NCBI GenBank assembly: GCA_036524155.1
Contig: DATDCV010000309.1
Coordinates: 1-13,870 of the forward strand
Source: DATDCV01 sp036524155
GTDB lineage: Bacteria > Verrucomicrobiota > Verrucomicrobiia > Limisphaerales > UBA8199
DNA length: 13,870 nt
Direction of reading: 5' to 3'
The notes beneath the pieces were generated by a model. It searched no databases, was not told the origin of the DNA, and saw nothing but the letters and a program-made list of their open reading frames with translations. Shown here in pieces: positions 6,880 through 13,870 of this stretch; position 1 is the first letter of the stretch, and the number at the start of each line of letters is the position of its first letter. A program made the position numbers and the translations under genes.

Positions 6880-8604
6880 TTATTTGATTTCCTCGCCTTC
6901 GACGATCCGGATGACGCGGTCGGCGGCGAGTTTGGTCCAGACATTGGTGGCCCCGCCGGGCCAGCGCACCTCGAGGCGGTCAATGATTGAATTCGTGCCG
7001 AGCCCAAAATGCAGCCGGAGGTCCTCGGCGCTTTGATAACCCCGGCCGGCGCGGACTTCGTCCACCAGCGTGCGCCCGCCGGCGGTCAGTTTCGCGAACG
7101 CGCCGACGGCCGAGCGATTGCTCTTGGTGCCGACGAGTTTCAACAGCGCCCAGTGGTTCCGGGTTTGAGTCTCGTTGATTAGCACCGTTGCCCGGGCACG
7201 CGCGTTGAGAATGACGATGTCCGGTTTGCCATCGTTGTTCAAGTCGCCGAAGACCGCGCCGCGGCTGCTCTCGATGAGCTTGGCGAGATCCCCGGCCTCG
7301 GGGGTGACGTCCACGTATCTCCCATTGCGTTGTTGCAGCAGCAGGCTGCGCTGTTTGTAGGTGCTGGTTTTGTCGTACTGTTCGACGGTGTCCTGCAAGT
7401 GGCCAGCGGCGGTGAAGATTTCCGGCACACCATCGTTGTCAAAATCGACGAGGCCGCAGCCCCAGGTGACCAGCGGTCGTGAACCGGTGCCAGCTCCGGT
7501 CTGGACGGTGACATCCTGGAACTGGAGCTTGCCGGTGTTCCGGTAAAGCGTATTGACCTGGTCCTGGTAATCGCTGACGAGGATGTCGAACAACCCGTCC
7601 CCGTCGTAATCGCCGACATTCACCCCCATCGTTCCCTGCGGGTCCCCATATTGGTCATAGCCGACCCCGGCCACCACCCCAATCTCCTCGAACGTTCCGT
7701 CCTTCTTGTTGTGAAACAGGAAGTTTTCCATCACATCGTTCCCGACATACACGTCCGGCCAGCCGTCGCCGTCGAAATCGGCGCTGACCAGGCCCATGCC
7801 ATAACCCACGTATTTGCCAATTCCGGACGCCTGGCTGACGTCGGTAAAAGTGCCGTCGCCATTGTTATGGTAAAGCCTGCTGGGGCAGCCGGGGTAGTTA
7901 CGTGGGTTGTGGTACCTGGGGATGCCCGCCACCACCAGCGGTTTGTGCGCCGCAAGATCAACCGTTAAATACCAGCCGACAAAGAGATCGAGACGGCCAT
8001 CGCGATCATAATCGAGGAAGCAGCACCCGCCGCCGATCCATTGCTTCAGCGACGCGTCCTCGAGCCCGGCTTTTTTCGTGACGTCGCTGAACTTCCCGTT
8101 GCCGTTGTTCCGGTACAGCCGCTGGTACCCAAAATACGTGATGAACAGATCCTCGAATCCGTCGTTGTCGAAGTCTGCCACCGTGCAACCCATCGCATAT
8201 CCCGGCACGTCCAGCCCGCTGCCGGCGGTCACGTCGGTGAACGTTCCATCGCGGTTGTTATGATACAGCGCGGGTGTCGGCGGCTTCGCGGGCGCTGGCG
8301 TTCCGGGCAAGGGTTCGCCGTTGAGAAACAAAATGTCCTGGTACCCATCGTTGTCAAAATCGATCAGGCCCAACCCGCAGCTCACCGTTTCCACTATATA
8401 CCGCTGTCCCGAGCTGCCATCGGTGTGGACAAAGCGAACGCCACTGGCTTCCGTCGCGTTGCGAAACTTGATCGGCGGCCCGGCCGGGATTGGGCTGGCG
8501 GCCAGGCAGACCAATGCGACGACAAGCGTGCTCCGCCGGCCGCAGCGTTCCAGACTCGCGCTGTTCCGACGCTTCATGACGTTCTGTATGTTCTGCATAC
8601 GCAT
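6880..8604 (-). CDS. CRTAC1-like exported FG-GAP/VCBS repeat protein with C-terminal ASPIC/UnbV domain
   Basis: A 574-residue secreted or periplasmic protein. After a signal peptide (hydrophobic stretch at about 26-41) come seven FG-GAP/VCBS blades, each with a calcium-loop motif of the form DxDxDGxx[DE]: DFDNDGYQD (82), DFDNDGFED (144), DYDRDGRLD (198), DFDGDGWPD (276), DYDGDGLFD (332), DFDNDGVPE (387) and DLNNDGKPD (454). Seven blades fit an integrin-like beta-propeller. The C-terminal ASPIC/UnbV domain spans about 484-553 with NRSAVGAFAKL, RAGRGYQS and LEVRWPGG. The family is widespread in Planctomycetota, Verrucomicrobiota and Bacteroidota; its role is not established, and binding of calcium and of extracellular ligands is inferred from the fold. 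ATG at 8604, 8598 and 8577 are all possible starts without a clear ribosome-binding site; 8577 (MKRRNS...) gives the most typical signal peptide. It lies 60 bases after the two-module paralogue. Confidence 0.92.
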   Translation of the reverse strand: MRMQNIQNVMKRRNSASLERCGRRSTLVVALVCLAASPIPAGPPIKFRNATEASGVRFVHTDGSSGQRYIVETVSCGLGLIDFDNDGYQDILFLNGEPLPGTPAPAKPPTPALYHNNRDGTFTDVTAGSGLDVPGYAMGCTVADFDNDGFEDLFITYFGYQRLYRNNGNGKFSDVTKKAGLEDASLKQWIGGGCCFLDYDRDGRLDLFVGWYLTVDLAAHKPLVVAGIPRYHNPRNYPGCPSRLYHNNGDGTFTDVSQASGIGKYVGYGMGLVSADFDGDGWPDVYVGNDVMENFLFHNKKDGTFEEIGVVAGVGYDQYGDPQGTMGVNVGDYDGDGLFDILVSDYQDQVNTLYRNTGKLQFQDVTVQTGAGTGSRPLVTWGCGLVDFDNDGVPEIFTAAGHLQDTVEQYDKTSTYKQRSLLLQQRNGRYVDVTPEAGDLAKLIESSRGAVFGDLNNDGKPDIVILNARARATVLINETQTRNHWALLKLVGTKSNRSAVGAFAKLTAGGRTLVDEVRAGRGYQSAEDLRLHFGLGTNSIIDRLEVRWPGGATNVWTKLAADRVIRIVEGEEIK

Positions 8605-8664
8605 CCCGCGTTATCACGGCACCTAACGGGCGCCCTTGGCCAGACGACCCCCGCTGTGTTGCGC

Positions 8665-11600
8665 TCAGCGCACGAATGTGAGTGTTCCCTCGGGCGTGAG
8701 CCGCACCTCGGCGGCGGAAGCCGGCAGCGCGTAGCTGACGAGTTTCCCTCCCGGCCAGCGCGCTTGAATCCCGCTCGGCGCTCCTGAGCGGGCCAGCACC
8801 TGTACCGCGCTGTTTTGGGACCAGAAACCGCCGCCGGCCTGCACTTCACGCGCCGGGCCGAGGCGTCCGCTGTAATCCAGCCGCATCACTGTGCCGACAC
8901 CGTCGGGATTACCCGCGGGTCCGGCCAGGCGCACACGCAAGCCCAGTTTGCCGCTCACATTGTGAAACAGGCGGGTCTGGTCGTTGTTCTGAGTCACGAC
9001 CAGGTCCACCCGGCCGTCGCCGTCGTAGTCCGCCAGCGCGCAGCCGCGCTGTTCGCCATACATTTTAATACCGCTCTCCTGCCCCGGCAACGCGGTGAAC
9101 CCGCCATGGCCGTCTCCGCGCAACACCAAACCCCGGCCTGCATCCAACCGGTCGTCCTCGGGCCGTACGGCAAAATAATTCTGGCTGAGGAATAAATCTT
9201 CGTGCCCGTCGCCGTCCAGGTCCGCCACGGCAAGTCCCATCACCGGGGTCCACTGGGCCTCTGGCGGCAGCAAGTGGAGTTCAAATCTTTCTCCGCGGTT
9301 GAGCAACACCACCGACCCGAGAAACGCGGCCTGCACTTCGCGCGCCACGGCGTGGCCCTTGGTCAGAATATCGCTGAGGGTGGTCTCTGAATACGCCTTG
9401 TGCGTGCCGAAGCGGGCGCGGATCCAGGGCAAATCTCGCTCCATATATGCCATATCGCGCGCGGGCACTACTTGGCCTGTGCCCGGTTCACGGTAAGCCT
9501 CGAACAAATGCACCGCGCCGTCCTCCGCGAGGTCGCCGTAGTAAATATAAAACGGTCCCGGAGAACCGATCTGGTAGGCACTGTTCAGTCCCCAGTTACC
9601 TACGACAAGGTCCAGGCGGCCATCCTCATCAAAGTCGCCTGTTGCCGCGCACGTCCACAGACCAGTCAAATCGCTCAACTTCGTCGCCTGGGCGGGCACG
9701 CCATTCCGCTCCGGCTCCCCAGGCATAAGTCTCAAGGGAATGTCCCATGGCTGCAGCCGGCCATGATCGTTGTGGAAGACCCGCACTGGACCCCATTCAG
9801 GCGTCATCACGAGGTCGGGCATGCCGTCGCCGTCCAAGTCACTGAAAAACCCGCCGGTCACCAGTCCCGCCTTCGCCAGCAACGCGTTGGCGGCTTCGTC
9901 CGGGACGAGTCGTCCGGCCTTGTTGAGATACAAGTGCGAGTCCGCCGCCTCCGGGTACCGCCCCGCGACCAACCGACCGCCGACAAACAGGTCTAGCGTC
10001 CCGTCGCCATCGAGATCCGCGAGCGCCAGCGGCCCCGTACTGGCCGCCATACCCGGCGAAGCAATCCCCCTAGAAGTGTTAGTGTCTCCCCAGTCGAAGC
10101 GCAGCACCGAAGGCAGGTTCGTCTGCTCGCTCTCGTAATGTGCCAGCCCAACCAGCAACGAGCGGGTTCCCGGTACAAGCACGCCGCCAGCAATTCCCGC
10201 CGCGTCGTCGTCCAGCGCGTTCGTCACCATGCCTCCCAACTGTGGCCAACGCCCGCCGCCGGCGTTCAGGAACACTCCCAGGCCGGTGCCGCGCCCACCG
10301 CCGATCACCAAATCCTCCCGCCCGTCGCCATCGAGATCGAACCAGGCCACCCCCGGCCCGAGTTGGCTCAGGCGTCGCGGCAGCAGCGCTTGCCGGCTGA
10401 AATCGTCGTACGGCCGGTCCACGTGTCGATGCCCAAGCGAGGCGCTGACGTCCTCAAATATACACACGGTGGCAGCGCCTGAGGCGGGGCGCGCGGGGGT
10501 GGATGCCTCGGCTTCGTCGATCTCATACAAACAGTTGGGTTCGACGTGGGTAACCAAACTGCGATACCCGCTGCGCCACCTGACTTCAAGTGTCATCACG
10601 TTGGTCAGCGAGCCGGCGGCAAAAACCCTCAGCGGCTCATCCGAGGAAAGGTAACGGCCGCCGCACATCATCTCCTGGCTTTGCAGCGGAACAGTCCCGC
10701 CGCGCAGGATGATTTTGGCGCCGATGCCGAATCTGTTCGGGCCTTTTCCTTTCAGCCGCACGGCTACACGGGGCACGGTAGTTTCGTTGCGGTAAATGAG
10801 CGGTGGCGCCCCGAGGCAGCTCACTGCCACATCCAAGTCTCCGTCATTATCCAAATCCACCAGCGAGACTCCATGACACGCATTGCTCGAGTTGAATCCC
10901 CACGTTGCACCGATCTCCTGAAAGGTGCAGTCTCCCCGGTTGCGAAATACGTAATTCGGGGTCCGCAACGGCGGGTAGGCGCTCAGATTCTCGCCTGCCC
11001 GCACGTCGGATCGCATCTCGCGCGAGGCACGCGTCTGTTCGCTGCGGTCGATGTCCTGCAGGTCGTAAAGGTGGCCGTTCAACACGAGCAGGTCTTCGAA
11101 CCCGTCCAGGTCCACGTCCATAAACGCCACACACCAGGTCCAGTCGGACGCCTCGGCGCCGGCGTAATTCGCGATCTCGGCGTACGTGCCATCGCCGCGG
11201 TTGAGCTGGAGAGTGTTGCGGCGCGCCTGCTGCCGGTCCACGGTTTCTCCCATCACCGCGGCCGGGGGATTCGTCCCTCCCAGTTGCCGCAAACGCAACG
11301 TGTGAAACCGGCTTAGCATGTCCGCGTTATACAAGTCGTCCCAGCCGTCCCGATTGATGTCCGCGACGTCCGCCGACATCGAGTACAAACACGTCTTGCG
11401 AATCGCCAGATCCGGCAGCGCGCGGAAATGGCCTTGCCCATTGTTCAGCCAAATCCGGTCGGGGATTCCCCAGTCGTTGCAGACGTAAATGTCCGGCGCG
11501 CCATCGTCGTTCAAGTCGCGGAACATGACGCTCAAGCCCAGCTCGTTCGGCGGTTCCGTAAGGTCCTTGCCCTCCTGGTCGAGAAATGTTCCGTCGGTCC

Positions 11601-12402
11601 ACGCCTGGGATCGAAAGCGGCCCCGGCCGTCATTGAGATAAAGGGTGCCCGGGTAGCCTTTGAGCAGGAGCTGGCCGTCCACGATCTTGTAGCGTTGTCG
11701 GCCGCGGCCGGCCAACTGCAGCCGTCCGCCCCGCATCACCATGGAGACGATACGTTCCATCGCCGTTGTGATCCCGGTGTCCGCAATATAAAGATCCAGG
11801 TAGCCGTCTCCGTCGATATCCCCGAGGGCCGCGCTCGTGCAGCCGGCTTCAAGCAGCTCGAGCCCGGCTTCCCGTGTCACGTCGTGAAACTGCCCGTGCC
11901 CGTCGTTGAGCAAGCACGCGTTGGGGCCAGTGACGGAGGTCACCAACAAGTCCAGCGCCCTGTCGCCGTTGATGTCGGCAAAAACCGCTCCCCTTGAAAT
12001 CTGGTTCGTGCAGGCCACCCTGGCAGTTTTGGTCATGTCTGCAAACTTCATGCCCCCAAGATTTCGGAACAGTCCGCTCGGTCCGTCCGCGTTGCAGAAA
12101 TACAGGTCGGGCCGACCGTCGCCGTCAACGTCGCCAGCGCAGACGCCGGCGCCTTCCAGTACCGGCGGATACGTCTTGGTTCTCTCGGGGGAAGGCGCGT
12201 TTGTGAAACGAATGCCTGTCTCTTCTGGCGTCAGAAGAGAGAAACCGCTGCGGCCTGTGGTTGGAACCTGCAGCCTGGCGACCCGATAACCAGAATGCTG
12301 CTGCCACGTCAAACCTGCGTCCGCCGCTGTGGCGCTGCGGCTGTCCCCCCAGACGGCGACCAGCACGAGAACCGCTGTGTAAGCCCGGTTCATCCGGCTC
12401 AC
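8665..12402 (-). CDS. Giant exported protein with two tandem FG-GAP + ASPIC/UnbV modules (double CRTAC1-like)
   Basis: A 1245-residue protein with a signal peptide (to about residue 27). Module 1 (about 50-630) has seven calcium-loop motifs: DVDGDGRPD (91), DINGDRALD (143, lacking the usual Gly), DIDGDGYLD (195), DLNDDGAPD (296), DINRDGWDD (348), DVDLDGFED (429) and DLDNDGDLD (516). A UnbV domain follows (about 545-630: NRFGIGAKI, CGGRYLSS, LEVRWRSG). A short Ala/Pro/Thr linker (632-645) leads to module 2, with six loops: DLDGDGRED (689), DLDGDGTLD (797), DLDGDGMPD (855), DFDEDGRLD (923), DLDGDGHED (1061) and DYDGDGRVD (1125). A second UnbV-like domain closes it (about 1153-1235: NPDGVGTVM, QAGGGFWS, ARWPGG). 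Likely a surface or periplasmic calcium-dependent binding protein; ligand unknown. Start: GTG at 12402 overlaps the TPR stop (GTGA) and has GGAG seven bases upstream; ATG at 12393 is the alternative. Translational coupling to the TPR gene is probable. Confidence 0.92.
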   Translation of the reverse strand: MSRMNRAYTAVLVLVAVWGDSRSATAADAGLTWQQHSGYRVARLQVPTTGRSGFSLLTPEETGIRFTNAPSPERTKTYPPVLEGAGVCAGDVDGDGRPDLYFCNADGPSGLFRNLGGMKFADMTKTARVACTNQISRGAVFADINGDRALDLLVTSVTGPNACLLNDGHGQFHDVTREAGLELLEAGCTSAALGDIDGDGYLDLYIADTGITTAMERIVSMVMRGGRLQLAGRGRQRYKIVDGQLLLKGYPGTLYLNDGRGRFRSQAWTDGTFLDQEGKDLTEPPNELGLSVMFRDLNDDGAPDIYVCNDWGIPDRIWLNNGQGHFRALPDLAIRKTCLYSMSADVADINRDGWDDLYNADMLSRFHTLRLRQLGGTNPPAAVMGETVDRQQARRNTLQLNRGDGTYAEIANYAGAEASDWTWCVAFMDVDLDGFEDLLVLNGHLYDLQDIDRSEQTRASREMRSDVRAGENLSAYPPLRTPNYVFRNRGDCTFQEIGATWGFNSSNACHGVSLVDLDNDGDLDVAVSCLGAPPLIYRNETTVPRVAVRLKGKGPNRFGIGAKIILRGGTVPLQSQEMMCGGRYLSSDEPLRVFAAGSLTNVMTLEVRWRSGYRSLVTHVEPNCLYEIDEAEASTPARPASGAATVCIFEDVSASLGHRHVDRPYDDFSRQALLPRRLSQLGPGVAWFDLDGDGREDLVIGGGRGTGLGVFLNAGGGRWPQLGGMVTNALDDDAAGIAGGVLVPGTRSLLVGLAHYESEQTNLPSVLRFDWGDTNTSRGIASPGMAASTGPLALADLDGDGTLDLFVGGRLVAGRYPEAADSHLYLNKAGRLVPDEAANALLAKAGLVTGGFFSDLDGDGMPDLVMTPEWGPVRVFHNDHGRLQPWDIPLRLMPGEPERNGVPAQATKLSDLTGLWTCAATGDFDEDGRLDLVVGNWGLNSAYQIGSPGPFYIYYGDLAEDGAVHLFEAYREPGTGQVVPARDMAYMERDLPWIRARFGTHKAYSETTLSDILTKGHAVAREVQAAFLGSVVLLNRGERFELHLLPPEAQWTPVMGLAVADLDGDGHEDLFLSQNYFAVRPEDDRLDAGRGLVLRGDGHGGFTALPGQESGIKMYGEQRGCALADYDGDGRVDLVVTQNNDQTRLFHNVSGKLGLRVRLAGPAGNPDGVGTVMRLDYSGRLGPAREVQAGGGFWSQNSAVQVLARSGAPSGIQARWPGGKLVSYALPASAAEVRLTPEGTLTFVR

Positions 12403-13763
12403 TGCTTGGCTCCAGTGAGTTGCTGCAGTCGCCGCAACCGGGCGGAGTACACCGTATTGCCAGGCTCCCTCCTAACGGCCTCCGCAGTTGCCACGATCGC
12501 TTCGTTGGTCTTGCCGTTGGCGAAGCAGGCCCACCCCAGCAGGTCGTAACTGACCGCACTCCGATCCACTTCCACCAGGCGTTGCGCCAGCGCTAGACCT
12601 TCGGGCAGCTCGTTCCGGCTGGTCAGGTAATACCGGGCGAGGTTGTGCAGCGCGGCTGGCTGTTTGGGGTCCAATTCCAGCGCGCGCTTGAGCTCGGCCA
12701 CCGCGGGAGCCGACTCCTTGAGTTGAAACAGCAGGGTGCTCAGGTTGACTCGGTCGGTCGCGGCGTTGGGGCGCAAGCGCACCACTTCCTCGAGGTTCGT
12801 TCGAGCCTCGGCCAGCCTTCCCTGCCGGACCAGCGTCTGACCAAGTAACTCGTGAGCCTCGGGCTCTGTCGGCGCGATGTGCACGGCGCGGAGCAAATGC
12901 TCCTGCGCTGTCGCTGTTTTTCCTTCGCGGAGCAGGACCGCGGCGGCCGCCCGGTGAACGCCGGCGGCAAACGCCCGCAGGTCCGTTTTATCGTCCCTTT
13001 GATCATCCGTCAATATACCCACGTCCCTTTTTTCCGCCTTCTTAAGTTCCTGGAATTTGTTCAACGCGGTCCGGGCGGCGTCCTGGTTGCCCAGCCGCGT
13101 CTGGGCCTGGAAGAGCGGGTAGTACGCATTTGCGAGCGCCGGGTCGAGCTGACAGGCCTTTTCCAAATCAGCCACGGCCTCCTTCAACTTCCCCTCATCC
13201 AGGAAGGCCTTGCCTCGCAGCAACCACGCACTGGCATCCGCCGGGGCCTGCTGCACCGCGGCGGCAAACGCGTCCTGCGCCCCGGCACGGTCACCCAACC
13301 GGTCCAATACCATGCCTAGCCGCCGGTAGCCTCCAGCGCATTTCGGGTCGCGTTCCACGGCTTGGCGCAAGCAAGCCGCCGCTTCCTCCATGCGGTCCTG
13401 GCGGATGAGGATGTCCGCCAAAAACACCGCGATATCAGACCGGGCCGGATCGCTCTTCAGTGCCTTGCGCGCCAGTTGCTCGGCCTCACCCTTTTCTCCA
13501 AGCTGATCCTGCACGCGCGCCAGGCACAAATAACCTTCGGAGCTGGCGCCGACCTGTTCCGAAATTACCCCGGCCAGCGCCCGCAAATACGCGCGAGCCG
13601 ATTCCACGCCGAAGTCGGGCAAGGCGTTGGTTTGGGCACGAACCTGAACACTCCCGAGCGCGGCGGCCAGAGCAATTGTCATCAGGTTGGTGGGAGAAGC
13701 TCGCGCGCGGCGACGCGTTACGACTCGCAAGACCGCGAGAAATCTCGGCAACAACACTGACAT
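12399..13763 (-). CDS. Exported tetratricopeptide (TPR) repeat protein
   Basis: A 454-residue protein with an Arg-rich N-terminus (RRRAR at 17-21), a hydrophobic stretch at about 27-40 and a likely cleavage after VRA near residue 43. This fits a signal peptide or a membrane anchor. About ten 34-residue TPR units follow from about residue 75 to the end. Clear ones include GYRRLGMVLDRLGDRAGAQD, AWLLRGKAFLDEGKLKEAVA, AHELLGQTLVRQGRLAEART and ALHNLARYYLTSRNELPEGL. A charged insert at about 240-262 (KKAEKRDVGILTDDQRDDKT) splits the array in two. TPR solenoids bind proteins; coupling by a 4-base overlap to the two-module FG-GAP gene suggests that the two products work together. Start: ATG at 13763 has AGTGGGG seven bases upstream; an in-frame ATG at 13682 would remove the Arg-rich part and leave a poor signal. 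First gene of the minus-strand block. Confidence 0.92.
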   Translation of the reverse strand: MSVLLPRFLAVLRVVTRRRARASPTNLMTIALAAALGSVQVRAQTNALPDFGVESARAYLRALAGVISEQVGASSEGYLCLARVQDQLGEKGEAEQLARKALKSDPARSDIAVFLADILIRQDRMEEAAACLRQAVERDPKCAGGYRRLGMVLDRLGDRAGAQDAFAAAVQQAPADASAWLLRGKAFLDEGKLKEAVADLEKACQLDPALANAYYPLFQAQTRLGNQDAARTALNKFQELKKAEKRDVGILTDDQRDDKTDLRAFAAGVHRAAAAVLLREGKTATAQEHLLRAVHIAPTEPEAHELLGQTLVRQGRLAEARTNLEEVVRLRPNAATDRVNLSTLLFQLKESAPAVAELKRALELDPKQPAALHNLARYYLTSRNELPEGLALAQRLVEVDRSAVSYDLLGWACFANGKTNEAIVATAEAVRREPGNTVYSARLRRLQQLTGAKQ

Positions 13764-13769
13764 GGGTTT

Positions 13770-13817
13770 GCCCCACTTCTAACAAAGGCATCCGGGAACT
13801 CCAGCAAAAAGTGGGGC
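13770..13817 (-). promoter_or_regulatory. Leader hairpin covering the ribosome-binding region of the TPR gene
   Basis: In the minus-strand transcript GCCCCACTT (13817-13809) can pair with AAGTGGGGC (13778-13770): nine perfect pairs, extendable by a U-G and a U-A pair, with a loop of about 30 bases. The 3' arm contains the GGGG that would act as ribosome-binding site seven bases before ATG 13763, so folding could limit translation of the operon. Structure seen; regulation inferred. Confidence 0.4.
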
Positions 13818-13847
13818 GCTCGTATCCGCTCAGTGTTGGGTCGGAGC

Positions 13848-13864
13848 GCCGAGTTGCACTCGGC
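13848..13864. repeat. Palindromic repeat-type hairpin near right edge
   Basis: GCCGAGT (13848-13854) and ACTCGGC (13858-13864) form a perfect 7-base-pair hairpin with a 3-base loop. It is similar in size to the 7-base palindrome of the element at 4966-5137 but has a different sequence. It lies about 85 bases upstream of the TPR gene and may be the edge of a longer intergenic element cut by the window, since GTGT (13833-13836) and ACAC (13867-13870) flank it. It could instead be the terminator hairpin of a gene outside the window, but no T run follows on either strand. Confidence 0.45.
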
Positions 13865-13870
13865 TTACAC

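Noticed and set aside
10546..11316. Plus-strand open frame (256 codons) and several similar frames opposite the FG-GAP genes
   Set aside because: They mirror the repeated calcium-loop codons of the real genes and have no start signals of their own.
7000..12200. Recurrent short GC-rich words such as GTCGCCGTC spread over 5 kb, resembling a repeat array
   Set aside because: They are the reverse complement of codons for the DxDxDG calcium loops; spacing is irregular and tied to protein blades, so this is neither CRISPR nor a DNA satellite.

Overview
The window is GC-rich DNA, most likely from a member of the PVC superphylum. My best guess is a Verrucomicrobiota lineage such as Pedosphaera/Limisphaerales. 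The basis is the gene mix: CRTAC1-type FG-GAP/UnbV proteins next to TPR proteins, Tat-signal Gfo/Idh/MocA oxidoreductases, HEAT-repeat exported proteins and weak Shine-Dalgarno use. There is no rRNA or other phylogenetic marker to prove it. No tRNA, rRNA, CRISPR array, transposase or phage gene was seen.

Left edge, plus strand: the C-terminal three quarters of S-adenosylhomocysteine hydrolase (ahcY, cut by the window start) ends in a textbook rho-independent terminator. A small zinc-ribbon/one-TM protein follows. It is convergent with everything else, with only 11 bases separating its stop from the stop of the first minus-strand gene.

The rest, minus strand, read from right to left: a TPR protein (12399-13763), coupled by a 4-base overlap to a 1245-residue protein with two complete FG-GAP + UnbV modules in tandem (8665-12402); a conventional single-module CRTAC1-like protein (6880-8604); a Tat-signal protein resembling the L-fucose/L-arabinose isomerase fold (5216-6784); a 375-base gap holding a 172-base fold-back repeat element; a Tat-signal Gfo/Idh/MocA oxidoreductase (3545-4840); and an exported HEAT-repeat protein (1450-3489). 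Every protein of the minus-strand block carries an export signal, so the block looks like an envelope or periplasmic module. It could process a sugar or glycan (isomerase-like and oxidoreductase enzymes) next to calcium-binding beta-propeller and solenoid scaffold proteins. The substrate cannot be read from sequence.

Most noteworthy: the fold-back repeat at 4966-5137 with nested inverted arms; the tandem duplication inside the 1245-residue FG-GAP protein and its coupling to the TPR gene; a 5'-leader hairpin that would cover the ribosome-binding region of the TPR gene; an 18-base palindrome before the isomerase-like gene; and a second palindromic element cut by the right edge.
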